A stretch of 64,000 bases of DNA, from contig JASWJB010000102.1 in the NCBI GenBank assembly GCA_032433595.1, forward strand, positions 62,001 through 126,000, written 5' to 3'. Positions 47,128 through 60,705 of the stretch are shown here, one piece after another. This DNA comes from Conoideocrella luteorostrata. Lineage: Eukaryota; Ascomycota; Sordariomycetes; Hypocreales; Clavicipitaceae. Both the position numbers and the translations under genes were made by a program. The notes beneath the pieces were generated by a model, which had not been told where the DNA came from, made no database searches, and saw only the letters and a program-made list of their open reading frames with translations. The stretch's first letter is position 1; every line of letters starts with the position of its first letter.

Positions 47128-49233
47128 ATTGAAGCGTCGACGCTTGCAAGTCTACTCCGTAGCAACGGCTCGGTCAAAGACGGCTCTGTCGCCTGGGGCT
47201 TCACTCCAAGGCCCCAAAGCCTTGTTCCACAGAAGTTACCAAGGAATTGCGTTGAGAGGCGGCAGATGGAGCCTGAATGGTGATACTGACAGTACTCAGT
47301 ATGCTCGGCTGCCCATAAAACCACTAGTCAGCAATGGAAAGGCCTTTGCGGGGCAGGCTTGGGAAGGCTGCAGCCTGATCTGAGCGAGGCATAATATCTG
47401 CCGGTGCTGTTCAACAAGGGAACCTGGATTGCACCGAGAGGCCGAGCATGCGAAGCTGCGTAGCCCCCTGCACTAGCCGGCTCAACAACGCCACGGCCCA
47501 CAAAAGCTGCTATTTCGTGGGACTAAACTAGAGAAAATCAGGAACATCCCGATAAGCATATCACATGTCATATGCGAGTGGATTTTGTTATAACAATTTC
47601 GGTGGCATAAAAAGGGCTTAGTTCAGGTACAAATATCTAGAGCATTGTGGAGTTAGCACACTTTACGTAAAAGCTAGCAACAATCGGGGCAAGGCCGATA
47701 TTAGCACGCTTCATGAGCCCCTCAAAAACCAGGACAGCCACATTAACACACCACTTTATGGTTTCAGCAGTAGCGGAAAAGTCCCCGCAGGGTATGCTCC
47801 GAAGAATGCGTCAGGGGGCACTACTCAGCTCCAGCAGCAATTAACATGAAACTATGCCAATTGTATAGAGTCTGAATACTAGTCTAAAGAAGCTGCGGCA
47901 TTTAAAGTAGCGTAAAGCTAGAGTAAAATGTAGATTTCCGTCGCAGGGTACGGTTTACTCGGGTCAACCCGTGTACAGTGCTGTCAGCCCACTAGCAAAC
48001 TCTGGCACTCGCGTATCGAGTGAGTGCAGATTTAGTGTGGCGCTAATCAAGAGCGTGCCGCTAGGCTTCTCGGTTAGTGGCTCGACTCCGGGACTGTCTT
48101 GTAATTAGCATCGCTGTTTAGGATAGGATAGCTTTAGATAGTTATGATTTATTTAACTGTTCTACGCCAGATGTTAGGTGGGAAGGCAGATATAGGAAAG
48201 CCGCCTAGGGCTGTCTCCTCTTTGTATGATAAGACAGCGAAGGCAGCTTGCCCTCTGAGGCGGTTGTGGGGCAAGGAGAAGGCCAAGGTTCCTTTCTGTG
48301 CCTTACGTATGTGGATGTAACAATAGCATGTGGTTATAGCTGTGCTAGGGACGGGTTGTTCCGAATGACGTGAGGCTAATAAGACGGCCAGGCAGTGGAA
48401 CCTAGCCGTTGTCGCCGCAAGACCTGTCGTATAGTACTGTTCTCCATCTATATTACTAGCTTATACATACAGAGTAATCTTGGGCAAAAGAGAAAGCGTG
48501 CTTCGTTGTACACGCTGTTGCGGTCAGTCTAATTACCACTATGAATAGAGTAGACTATACGTTTATTCCTTGCTCTTTTACTACAGCCAGAACGAGGCCC
48601 GTTGTGCGTGCTGGGCTAATTATCGCTCCCCCGGATCCTTGTAGACTAATGCGGCGCGTTGGTTGCCTAAGTCTTACCTCCATATTGTAGCTGATCATCA
48701 CGCGAGTCTCTACTATTGTCTTTAAGAGGAATAACGTATAGGTAGGGCAACCGCCGGCAGCCGAACATGGCCGACTCATGATGCTGAAGACTGATCTGCC
48801 CAGGATGCTCGCGAGGCTCACATGGGCCGTTTCATCGAATGTGGATGCCAGAACGGACTTATGGAGCTACTCTAGAGCCTACTATCACCTCTATCGCTCC
48901 TTTATGCACGGAATTGGAGGAGTCGTGAAGTGATGTTCCGAGCACGAGGGGCGGACTGGTTCTTACTGAAATTATTCAGAGGCGAGAAGCCGGGCCTTTC
49001 CAGGAAAGGGGAAAATTTGCAAACCGGCCGATAATATAGTTGCCAGAAGGAATACAGATAGGTGGCCGTGTAGAATACAGAATACAAATATCTGGTCACT
49101 ACCCGCGACGTAGCGCGACCATGAGACACTAGATCGAATAGCTACCATTCTTTTTAGCTATTGAGTTCACTCTTTTTCATTCCCCCTTTTGTTGTACCCG
49201 CATCAAGATCTGCGTCCCACACCTGCGGCAACC
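47128..49233. other. Intergenic, no gene seen
   Basis: About 2.1 kb. Frames are under about 90 codons. The 48.1-48.9 kb part has fairly even codon-like composition broken by stops and may be an old transposon remnant, but I could not identify one. Confidence 0.4.
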
Positions 49234-52200
49234 ATGAGGCTCCGTGCTGGTGCTGCCATTGCTCTGGCTTGCCTGGGCACGGCACTGGCCAGAGACAACG
49301 CCACAGATACGGGCCTTGCTGATGGTCCAAAGGTACGATCCTGGTGTTTTACAGTTTATGAAGCCCGTTCTGACTTGTTTAGCCGCCGCCCAGTTATATG
49401 GTGGACAACCAGCACAACTGGTTTCATAGTGCTCCCGACAAAGGAAGCCAGAACGGTGCAGTGTGGCTCGAGTCGGGATCTCTCGAGAACTATACTGCCA
49501 ATGCCCGCCACATTTCCACAAACGAGACGCAGGGCGGCTTCAGTGGAAGTGGCCCCAAATATGCCAGAAAATTGCTCAGCGTTGGCAACACAAGGGCCGC
49601 TTCCTCGTCCTACTGGCTGCCCCAGCTGGCCGCCAAAGGAAAGGTATGTCACGGACAACCCGCAGCCCTCAGTCACAATATGCTAACAAACCACGTAGCA
49701 ACCCTACGCCAACGGTGGCAAGAGCGACTACAAAGTTTTCCGCAACGTGGTGGACGACTTCAAGGCTGATAATACCGGCGAGAAGGATGCTACTGAGGCC
49801 ATCAACGCCGCCATCCTTGACGGCAATCGGTGCGGTCAGGAATGCGGCAACACTTTTTCTCAGGGTGCCATTGTGTACTTCCCCGCTGGAACCTACAAGA
49901 TCTGTCGCCCCATTGTCCAGCTGTACTATACGCAGCTTATCGGAGACCCAAACGACAGACCCATCATCAAAGGCTGCGACGAGTTCCAGGGCATAGCGCT
50001 GATTGACACCGATCCTTATATCCCCGGCGGAGGCGGACAGAACTGGTACATAAACCAGAACCAGTTTTTCCGCCAGATTCGCAACTTTGTTTTTGACCTC
50101 ACCGACATGCCGCTGTCAACCGCGGACAAAGATCAGCAGCTGGTTCCCACCGGCATCCACTGGCAGGTCTCGCAGGCCTGCTCCTTGCAGAATCTCAAGT
50201 TCAAGATGCCCATTGGGGACAATGCAACACACGTTGGCATTTTCATGGAAAACGGCAGCGGCGGCTTTGTTTCAGACCTCGAGTTTGAGGGTGGCAACAT
50301 TGCCTGGCGCGCCGGATCACAGCAGTATACTGCCATCAACCTCAAGTTTAAAAATTGTCTGACGGCAGTTCAGATGGTTTGGGACTGGGGCTTCAACTGG
50401 CAGAGAATCGAGATTGATCACAGCTACGTTGGCTTCAACATATCCGGAAGAGGCGGCGACACCGGCCAGGGCATTGGCTCCGTCTCCATTATCGACTGCA
50501 AAATCAGCAACACGCCGACAGCAATCCTCACCAGGTCCGGGGGGGCGGGGGATAACGGAGCGCCCAATATCGTTCTGGATAACCTGCAGCTGAGCGGCGT
50601 CGATACGGCCGTCAAGACCGACAAGGGCGACACCCTGCTCTCTGGCGGCAGCAGCGTCGACCACTGGACCTTTGGAAAGAGCTACAACGGAACAAAGGCA
50701 GAGCAGTCCTCGGGAGAAATCGAAAACGTGCCGAAAATGGCGACTTCATTGAAGGATGGCGGGAAGCTGTTCTACCGTGCCCGACCTCAGTACGAGACGG
50801 CCAGCCTGGATCAGTTCCTGGTTGCCACCGACGAAGGGTGCTCCAACGATGGCACTGGTGATAATGCCGACGCCATCAACGCATTCCTGCAAAAGGCCAA
50901 GAGTCAATCCAAAATCGCCTTCTTCCCGGCTGGTGTCTACCGCGTCGGAAGCACAGTTACGATCCCCGTGGGCTCTGTCGTCCAGGGCTCTCTCTGGTCT
51001 CAGATCCAGGGTGCCGGCGTGTTCTTCAGCAACATGCAAGATCCCCAGGTCGTTGTCAAGGTCGGCGAAAAGGGAGACAAGGGAAAGATGGAAATCGTGG
51101 AAATGATTTTCGGCGTCCAAGGTGCCACGGCGGGAGCCATTGTGCTCGAGTGGAACATCCACGAGGGCGGCCAGGGCTCGGCGGCAATGTGGGATTCTCA
51201 TGTGCGCGTCGGTGGTGCAACTGGCTCCAGCCTGGACTTTGCTGGGTGTCCTCGGCTTGAGTTCAACGAAAATTGCATCTGTGCTTCGATGTTGTTCCAC
51301 GTCACGCCAAAGGCCTCGGGCTACTTTGAGAACATGTGGGTGTGGCTCGCCGACCAGTAAGTTGTCCCCTGACCATACAGCTCGAGTACGTTATGCTGAT
51401 CTTTCCGTGTCAAGCGACAACGACATGAGCGTCTATGACGATCCTGATCCGACTGCCAACCAAATCAGCTTGTACGCGGCTCGCGGTACTTTGATCGAGT
51501 CACAGGGTCCGTCCTGGTTTTATGGCACTGGCTCGGAGCATGCCGTCCTCTACCAGTACCAGCTTCACAAGGCAAAAGACGTCTATCTCGGCCACATCCA
51601 ATCCGAAACGCCATACTACCAGCCTGACCCCCTGCCGCCTCGGCCTTTTGACATTGCAAAAAAGTTTCCTGGCGACCCAGACTTCTCCAGCTGCAAGACA
51701 GACGACTGCAAGGCCGCCTGGGGTCTGCGAATCGTTGACTCTGAGGGCATCACGATCCACAGCGCTGGTCTATACAGCTTCTTTCAAAATTACAAGCAGT
51801 TTTGTGTTCCGGACCACAACTGCCAGGAGCGCATCTGCGAAGTCAAGGGCAGCAAGAACATTATCCTGTATAATGTCTTTACCGTGGGCTCCGTTGACTC
51901 CGTTTCGGGCATTAACAATGGATCTGTCCCCCAAAAGGATACCCAGAATGGCTTCAGTACCGAAATCAGTGTGTGGCGTCCTCTTGACGGAGATGACGAG
52001 ACAAACATTGTCTACATCGACACGACCGTGTGGGAAGGCGGCATGGTACAGTGTTCCCTTCCCTGTACCTTTGTCCTGCCGACTTCTTCGCTGCCCTCTC
52101 CAAAGACTCTTGGTCCCCTCCACTACACGATTCCTGTCGAATGGGGATCAACTGGATCAAAGACACTCAGCAATGGTGCCGTGCAGACCGTCTTCAGCAA

Positions 52201-55200
52201 GACCACGAGCACGCTTACCGTTGAGGGCCCGGCGCAAGTCATCACAAAGATGAGCTACTCCAACATTCCCATGTCTAGCGGAGCAAAAAGAGGAAGAATT
52301 CTTTATCACGAAAGTGTCGACATGGGAAATCTCACCGTCAGCTTGCCGGATGGCTCGGGAGGCTCAACTTCTCGAGTGATTTCTTTGCCCCCGTGGCCGC
52401 ACAACACGTACCCGAACACCGCGGACCAGGGGGTTGGCCCTCGTGGAAAGCCGCAGCCAGACCTTTTCCATACACCAATCACGACCACTCTGTCTGCGAC
52501 AGGGTCTACTGTTCTCACGCTGTCGTTTCCGACGACAGTGAGCCCCGTCACGTTCCAGTGCCCGCCCAGCGCAGCCATCACCTTCAACACCCCTGCGACC
52601 GTCATCACCCCCGTATGCGATGGAAGGCAAACCGTGTATGGGTTTACCTGTCCCGGAACGAAGCTCGTGACATTTTTGGGGCCGACAGTCGCCCCGTACA
52701 CGGTTGATTGCACGCTGTCTACGAGTGTTCCTGCCCGAACGACAGACCCGACAACCACATCCGATGTAAGCGTCCGTCTTTGCGCTCCACGCATCTTCAA
52801 CGAATGCAACAAAAAGCTAACAATATTTTAGTCGTCGACAACAACACCTCCTCCTGTCTGGACAGATTGGCCCGGAGCCAGTGCTCAGCCTGTGACTACC
52901 GACGTCACTTCAACGACGCATTCCGGCGGACTTATCGTGGTGCCCTGTCGCATTTGGTTCTTTAACTTTTGCCCTAGAGGAGTAAAGGGATGGAAGATAC
53001 CTCTGCCTACAGGCACTATTGGCCCCGGCCCTCCGCCCCCAGATCTAATTTCCAGGTGGACAATCGAAGGCGGAAGAATTCCGCCTTGGCCCAAGATTAC
53101 CATTCACCCAGGACCATCTTTGGAAGTCGAAGATGAACCGGAAGATTGCAAGACAGAGACCGTAAAAGCCTGCGCAGACAACATCGTCACAATGACATCG
53201 GTTGACAATGTTGGGAGCACCCACACGGAGTCCTCTACGTCGCGCGAATGTGCGTCCATCTATGGCTGCTCAGTCACGGGCACGACTTCTACATCGATAT
53301 CTACAACCAAAATAAGCGCGTGCCCACTCCCCACAAATAAAATGAGACGGTCTGTCGATAGACCTGTTATTGAGGCACGAGACGATTACCCAGTGATTGC
53401 GCCACCTGGATGTCCCGCCAACGCCTTGGTCTTCCCGAGAAACCCAGAAAGCTTTTCTGACATCAAATCAGTATTGGATGAAAAGTATTCTGGAAAGTAT
53501 GATACAGTTGGAGGAACGAACAACGCTGGCATGGCCTATGTGCTGTTCTATTTTGTTAATTACCTGGACAGTGAGACTTTCCAAAAGCTGAAGGACATGG
53601 TATGCCAGAGGATTCATGGACTTGCGAGGAGCCACGCTAATGTGCATACAAACAGACGAGCAAGGTCAAAGATATATACTACAACGACCAGAGAAATAGC
53701 CAAGCTGGTGACACTGGCGCGCAGACGGATGCTCTGGACACTCTTGTGGACCTGAATCTTGACCCTGATTTCGATTCTGGCCGGAGCTCGGGACTGTACA
53801 ACAACACCGAGTTTCATTCAGCTAAAAAGGCGGCCAGAGACCTGGGCACAAGCAAGAACATCCAATCAGCTCTCTGGTCCGAGTCCTTAATTTCCTACCC
53901 AGCGGCCGAAATTGACTTCAACCCCCCCGCTGACCAGAAATGGCCTACAGTATTTGAAGAGCCATTGTACACCTTTTTTTATCACGCCGCTGCTGGCACA
54001 GGACAAACGGTGTATGTCATTGGTGAATATAGCTTTAAAAAGGACCACTCGGTAAGCTTTTGGGGATTCGAGCTTGGTAAAGGTGGTGTTTGCTAATTGA
54101 ATCCTTGTCACATAGGAATTCACGGGGAAGGACATCAAAGAGATCAAGCCCAGTGTACATCTAGGCGTAAATGGCCCTGACTTCTATGCGGATCCCAACC
54201 ACGGGACCGCCGTTGTGTCTAAAATCGTGGGTAACACGCTTGGTTCCTGCCCAGGGTGCTCAGTCAGAGTCATGGTTCCACAACGATATGGCGGTAGGAG
54301 AAAGGAGTTCAACTGTAATGCAGACTATGTCTCGATGTTGAACGATGCTTTGAACGACATCAAAAAGCAAAAAAACCAGGGCCGTTCTGTTATCAACATG
54401 TCCTGGATCATGTTTCCCTGGGGAAATGTCGACAGCGTGAAGGACGCCCTATGTAAGAAGCCGATCATCTTGAAAGGCGTGAAATTTTCTGGCCGATGCT
54501 GACCATGAGATTCATAAAGTGTATATTTTGAAGCAACTGAACTCAGAAGAGGTCTCGCTTGTCGCATCCAGTGGCAACGACGCGTTACGGGAATACTATA
54601 TGGACACATGGCCCTCGCTATTTGGTGCACCCGACTTGAGCAACAGCGATGGACTTCCCAACCTGATCACGGCTGGCGCTACAGACAAGTTCAGCAGACA
54701 ATGGAGCGGCAGCCAGTATGCGGATTGGATTACGACTCACGCAGAAGGCCACAATACCTGGGTCGCGACCGATGCCTCAACGAATAGCGGCCACGCCTGG
54801 AAACAAGCATCAGGCACATCATTTTGTAAGTAAAGTGCCATAGGTTTATGTACATGGAAGCTAACGTACGTTTTATAACAGCTGCTCCCCAGGTGGCTGG
54901 CTTAGTAGCATACCTACGAAGCCTTCCTTCGAAATGGCAAACGAGCTTACAGGATCCCGCCAACGTCAAGAAGATGGTTCAGATTCTTCACCGGAGAGTC
55001 TATCCGAGAGACACCACAGTTGAGCCGCTAAATACCCCTTGGATGAAGATGATTTGGAACGGCCAGATTGGCAAGTATAGCTGCCTCGTTGACTACGACA
55101 CCAACTGGCCCGGGAGACACAAGTGCCCTTTCATCCCAGAGCCTGCCGACTTACCAACTTACGACTGCAACACCTCGCCGCACAGCAAAAGAGACAACCC

Positions 55201-56041
55201 ACTGCAGGGAGGAAGCGGTGGGACATGCCTCAGTCCCGGCTCCGGCTCCGACGACGGAGGAAGTTTCGGCTTCACCGACGCGCCGACGCCGGACCCTATT
55301 TGTCCGTCTGGCACCGACTGCGGCGGCCGTCTTTGCAAGGGCTACTGGTGCGACGAAAACCCCGTCGGCCCTCCGCCAGGCTCCCTGGACCCCAAGGATC
55401 CTGAGAATCTTAACGGTAACGACGATGGCGGAGACAAGCCCATCCTTTGCCAAGTCAACTCGGGTTGCAAGTCGCTGACCTGCCCCAAGGACAAGGTTGG
55501 TGTATGCTCGGGCGGCTACTGCAAGTGCAGCGACAGGGTCCGCGGCGGCGACCGAGAGTGCTACAGCACGCAGAGTTGTCAAGGATACTCGTGCGCAAGC
55601 GGCCAGGGACCCGACTGCATCCGGGGCTACTGCACATGTCGTGACAAGTCCTGCTCTACCGTTTCAGACTGCGGCTGCGACTGGAACCAGAAGGGCTCCT
55701 GTACGAATAGCACTTGCACCTGCATCGGGGTCAGCTACAGCGTGACCAAGTATCGCAGATGTCTTCCGGTGGGCCAAGGCTGCGCTGCCTGGGCGACGCT
55801 GTACAACGAATGGCACGAAGTGGCCCGCATTAGCAACGCGCACGACGGCTGCCGTAGCCAGAAGCCGTTTCAGGATTTTTGCATAGACGAGCAGAAGAAT
55901 CGGCTCAAGTTCACGCTGGAGAATGACGTCCCGCGATGCCTTACCACGGATGGTCAGTGGTATCGCAATGAGGACACCGACTGCCCTGAGGGTAATCGGT
56001 GCTCGAAACTACGCTATACCCAGGTGCAATGCAATTGGTAG
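49234..56041 (+). CDS. Secreted chimera: GH55 beta-1,3-glucanase, subtilisin-like domain, Cys-rich tail
   Basis: Nine exons join in frame to 2111 residues: 49234-49332, 49383-49643, 49699-51356, 51415-52765, 52832-53599, 53656-54051, 54116-54452, 54520-54825, 54882-56041. MRLRAGAAIALACLGTALA is a signal peptide. Residues about 35-880 are a GH55 exo/endo-beta-1,3-glucanase with two pectate-lyase-like halves (VVDDFKADNTGEKDATEAIN; CSNDGTGDNADAIN) and the conserved WFYGTGSEHAVLYQYQ. Residues 880-1380 are a Thr/Pro-rich linker with IPPWPKITI, similar to stretches in fungal killer-toxin-like chitinases. Residues about 1480-1760 are an S8 subtilisin fold: NHGTAVVSKIVG holds His near 1540, ASSGND the oxyanion Asn, GTSFSAPQVAGL the Ser at 1724. 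The first motif reads VYVIGEYS where active enzymes have V(I)DTG, so the catalytic Asp is gone. The last 300 residues are Cys-rich. No start codon context or stop separates the parts, so I call one gene. Confidence 0.85.
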
Positions 56042-57516
56042 TGAGCGCATATAGGAAGCTGCTAGCAACTAGGCAGGTGTGAACGTTAACATTGCTTGCA
56101 TGTTGAAACGCTTATCATCTTGATTCGTTACTGTTTTTTATGTTTGTCGTTTCAAAAATGCCCTGTATAGTCCAGCCCTCGTGCATCCCACAGCAGGCAA
56201 ATATAATACATAGTTTGCAAAAATGCAAAATAACTTTTCAAGACGCCAAAGAAGTCTATGCCTGGCAAACAAAGAGAGATAAGCTAGGTAAAGAAAAGAT
56301 GTCTACAACTGCCCATATGTTGTGAATCTTTTAGCTCAGGTTCTTGGTTCTCGACCCTTCCACCTCTTTCCGGGCTAGCTTTGTACTGCTCGCGAGAATC
56401 TTTTCACGGTGCTAGGTGCCGACAAACATGCCCTCGGAATCAATGTCTTCATGCACGCGGCGGCATCGCTCTATGTTTTTTGTCGTAGAGCGCCTTAACC
56501 TCTGACTGCTTTGTGTTAAAGTCTTTAGCCTAGTATCTCCGGCAGCCTGTAACCCTTATTAGTCACTTAAACGCCCCGTAATAGTGCTCACGGCACGGCA
56601 GGTCGCTCTAATATAGGCGATATAGCCTCGCATTAAGATGTAGCATGGGGCCGTCCTCTACGGTTAGGCCGAGGAACGGCCGCGGGTTACTCGTGAGGCT
56701 AGTGTTGCTTATACGGACCTCAAGGAGCGTGTAGATATAGAGGCATCAGCGGAAAAGGGAATGCCATATGGGACATAGCCTAGGTCATAATCTCCTTGGT
56801 GCAATACCAGCGTGTGTAGGCCGGCTAATACTAGCCAAGTTATCCGTGGGAGAGGCTTCGATGTGTTGGGTGGGCTAAAGGGGTGTGTGGGCTTGGCTCG
56901 TGATTATGTATTGTAAAGCGGTGGTCAGATAAATGGCAAAGGTTCCTAATCAGCTTGTCAAGCGACCCCTTTGCAACCACAGAGAATTGACATCCAGTTC
57001 CCCTGCTTGTTGTAGCCCGCTGCCGCTGCCGTGATTGGCTTGGTGATAATATACGCCTGTCCCAGGCGTATGCTATCACTCTTTTACCACTTCCTTTAGT
57101 GGTTGACCTGCTGGTGATGAATGCATATCCTTGGCTTAGTGCCCAGTTATTGACTGCAGCTAACAGAGTCTCTTGGGATTCGCGCTGTGGTTCTGAGGGC
57201 AGGCAGTCATCGGGAAGGTAGCCCGCGTAAGGAATGGGGTATTTGGTTGATCAAAAATTGAAATGGAGTTCAAGTAATTAAAGGGAAGGTATTATAAGCA
57301 AGGAATTGCTAGGTGGCCAAGCCATGTTTACATAATAAAAGCGGGCGTCGCCTGATGCTGACCCCTCCCCACAGCCTCGCACAACCTCGCATATATCGGC
57401 CGGCCTCCCCACCTGTCTAGGGAAAAAGTGACGTCTGACTACCTCGTTCAGTATTGCCATCTTGCGTCCCCTTCTTGTTTTCGCAGTTGCGTATACAGGG
57501 TCACTTCTCGTACAAA
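56042..57516. other. Intergenic with a decayed fragment and a hairpin
   Basis: About 1.5 kb upstream of the NACHT gene. On the minus strand, 56400-56720 reads as peptide-like text broken by stops that could come from C to T changes; the family is not clear. A strong palindrome at 57043-57079 is listed separately. Confidence 0.4.
57043..57079. repeat. 37-bp near-perfect palindrome
   Basis: ATACGCCTG and CAGGCGTAT flank a TCC loop; outside a 2-bp mismatch, GTGATA and TATCAC extend the stem to 15 paired bases. It lies about 440 bp before the NACHT gene. Confidence 0.75.
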
Positions 57517-60180
57517 ATGGCAACCAGCTCGGGGCTGAGCATGCGCGAGATTTGGCTGCAACAGAAGGAGGCTCGCCCGGCACAGAGTCTGCAGCACGAG
57601 CCACGACGCAAGACCTGTGAGCCATCGAGATTCCTGCACTTGCTTGAGCCCACAGACTACTCTGGGGAGAACAGCCCTCTTGCGAAACATTTAGCTGCCC
57701 ATGTCCAGGGTACCGGTGACTGGCTGCCGTTGTTGCCAGAGTTTCAAACATGGAAATCCGACCCATCACCCGACTCGGGCCTGCTTTGGATATCAGGTGC
57801 GCCGTGTAAATATCCTGGCTTTTCAGTAAAATGAAGCTAACATCTCGTGTCAGGACCTGCTGGCTCGGGGAAGTCAGTCATGGCTGCCATGGCCATCCAG
57901 CAACTCCGCCAGGACAACGCCAGGCTATTATATTTTTTCTTTCAGAAGCGCATTGAGCCAGCACAGACTCGAAATGACATAATGGCTCTCCGCGACTGCG
58001 TGCATCAGATTGTGCCATATAGCGCTGGGCTCCAAAAGATGCTTGACAGTACCTATATGTTAAAGTTTTATTCAGTGCGGGGCCTCTCGACCGAGGATAT
58101 GTGGCAGTATCTGCGCGTGGGTCTTGCTGAAGCCACCTCGGAGCCAGATTCACGGCCGTGGTTCATGATAGTGGACGCATTGAACGAGATCGACGACGAT
58201 GTATCTGCAAAACAATTTACGGACGCTATAATAGATCTCGGGCGCTGGAAGCCGGGGCGGGTAAAAGTATTAGCCACATCACGCTTTGATTCGCCATTGG
58301 CCGACAATTTGCGTCGAAAATGCCGACTAGAAATCAGCCTTAGCTCTTTTAAGCGGGAGATGGATAATGACATTTCTGCCTACGTCCAACACCGCCTGGC
58401 GCAGTTTAAGCTGGATAAGGAGCACCATACGAGTGTCCAAAACAAGCTTTGTGCCTTGTCAAACGGATCCATCCTCTACGCCCGGCTGGCCATGGACAGA
58501 CTTTGCCATTGCAAAACAAATTTAGATCTAGAACAGCTTCTGGCCGAGTTTCCCTCCGACCTCGAACAGTTGTATTACAGCATTCTCCGTCACGGTGTAA
58601 AGATTACCAGAGTGCCGCCCGCAACGCAGAGACTGATTTTGCAGCTTGTCACTCATTCCATGTATCCGCTTCAGCTGCCTCAAGTAGCCCAGTGTTTGAA
58701 GTTTTCTGAACCAGAGACGTTTCGAAATCGTGCCACGACGCAGGTAGAGGAAATGATTTGCCGCTTATGTAGCCCTTTGCTTCAAACGTCATCCAATGGA
58801 ACCATAGATGCCCTGGACTACTCTTTCGTTGAATTTCTTACCGATAAGACTCGACGAATAACCAATGGTGAAGAGGAACATCTGGCGGGTCTGGATTATG
58901 GTTCCACACATCAAGTTATTGCTCTCCAATGTCTAAACTACCTGGAATCTTTTGGCTTGTCCGAGTTGACGCTTGGTAAAAATCCCACGGCATACGGTAA
59001 CAGAGGGTTCATCTACGAAGAGTTCTGGCATATGTCAGGCGAAGTGTCGGGTTTTTGCCAATATTCAGGCAAAAGGTGGTTTCTCCACGTACAAAAATCG
59101 GAAGCTACTGGTATTGATCAATCCCAAGTCGTAGCCGTACTGGATAGGCTCATGATTGGCGACAATATTTCCAAGCTTTTTGGCATGGCGCGTTACTTTT
59201 TGAAGGACTACGTGCTGGCCACAAACGACCCTCTTTATGTCGCATTGACACTTGGACTAATACCATACGCCAAACACATTATTGAGCGCCCGGAATACAT
59301 TAGCCCTGGTGATACAAACATCCCAGTGCTCGCTTATGCCGCTGAACGTGGCCACGTCGAGGTTGTCAGAGCATTGCTGGAGCACAGCAAAGTTGTCCAA
59401 GTTGACGAGTTTGATTCAAGGGTTTTGCAAAACCAAACAGCCCTTCATTACGCCGCCGCTAATAACTATTCCGAAATCGTCAGGCTTCTTCTCAATGCCG
59501 GCGCCGATCCGCATCTGTGGTCCGTAAACCGCGACGGATCCAATACTGGCCCAGCCGAAACAACCCAGCACACGGCGATCAAGATCGCCTGCCAAAGAGG
59601 CAGCCTCGACTCTCTGCGAGAAATGTTGCCTTCTATAACCACGTCGAAAGACCTGAACAAGGCCATAGCATGGGCGGCCGGCTCTGGTTGCGCCGCTGTC
59701 GTGGAGTTTTTGGTGTCGCAGCCTCTCGCCCAGGTCAATGAGCAGCTATATGGAATGACGCCGCTCATGCATGCAAGCATGATGCGCTTTCCTGCTTGCA
59801 TCAAGCACCTGTTAGACTCGGGAGCAGATGCTACCATATCCAGCTCGGAGCAAATCCCGCGGGGCTACGGCCCTGCAGAGGCCGGCTGCACTGCGATACA
59901 TTATTGGACCCGAGATGACCTTCGCCCCTTTTCGGGGTTCGGGTCACATTCGGAAACGCAAGACAGCGCCGCAAGTCTTTCATTGCTAACAAGAGCTGGT
60001 GGAGATTTGAATGCGCGCGATGCGAACGGAAATCCGCCTTTATATCGTGTCAAAAGGTTGGAGACTGCCAAACTATTGCTGGAAGCAGGCGCTGACTGCA
60101 CTGGGTTTGAGCTTTCTCCAATGGTGTTGCCAGAAGTGGAAGAGTTTATAAATGAAAGAAGGAATGCAGCTATTGCTTGA
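57517..60180 (+). CDS. NACHT-ankyrin STAND (NLR-like) protein
   Basis: Two exons, 57517-57796 and 57854-60180, join in frame to 868 residues. The intron falls exactly before the P-loop: exon 1 ends ..LLWIS and exon 2 gives GPAGSGKS at residues 94-101. Walker B is IVDALNEIDD near 200-208, followed by the sensor-like VKVLATSRFDS. This is the fungal NACHT type that starts with a short nephrocystin-3-like lead. Ankyrin repeats fill about residues 583-860, for example TALHYAAANNYSEIVRLLLN and TPLMHASM. The first 80 residues have no known effector domain, so signalling output is not apparent. Proteins of this build act in fungal self/non-self recognition and programmed cell death in some cases; a role here is inference. 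The ATG at 57517 is the first in frame. Confidence 0.87.
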
Positions 60181-60705
60181 CTGATAAATTGATTTTTTTA
60201 ATAGCGATTTTGCTGGAGTTTGTGATTCATTGATGTAATGACGAGCTTATGCACTCGCATGTCGTCAATAATCATTCAGATAGAACAGGATTCAAGAAGC
60301 TATTCTGTTCAGAAGAAGGCACGTATGCTAGCTTCTGCGTAGGTCTGGGGGTTGCTGGTGTTTTTGAAACTAGCATCGGTCTGGCAAGCTGGCTTGGAAG
60401 AGCGAATTAATAGGGCGGTGAAATGAAGGGGCCTACATGGTCGGGAATCGATGGTATGCTGGCCATGGGGAAAAAATGCGTCGGTTGAGAGGAGACTGAA
60501 GTCAAGAGTACAAGGTAGCGAAATAGTGGGATGTTTGGCGTACTTATACAGCTAGATCGGGAACATGAAGCTTCTAATCAAGGGCGGGCGGATAGCGGCG
60601 AGGGCGCCTTGCCTTATTGGGGCCTAACTAAACTCAGAGGGGCAAACAGCACCTCCCAGACTACACATAAAAACCAGCCAAAGAGTCAATTGTCGGGGTA
60701 TGTAT
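60181..60705. other. Convergent 3' intergenic region
   Basis: About 525 bp between the 3' ends of the NACHT gene and the dioxygenase gene. No gene seen. Confidence 0.5.

Noticed and set aside
50746..51300. Long minus-strand frames inside the GH55 gene
   Set aside because: Antisense shadows of a well-supported exon; no motifs.
53341..56041. Subtilisin part as a separate gene starting at an internal Met
   Set aside because: Exon 5 is continuous from the linker into the S8 part and all splice phases fit one chain; no promoter-like sequence or stop lies between.
56400..56720. Decayed oxidase gene on the minus strand
   Set aside because: The peptide pieces are too short and stop-ridden to assign to a family.
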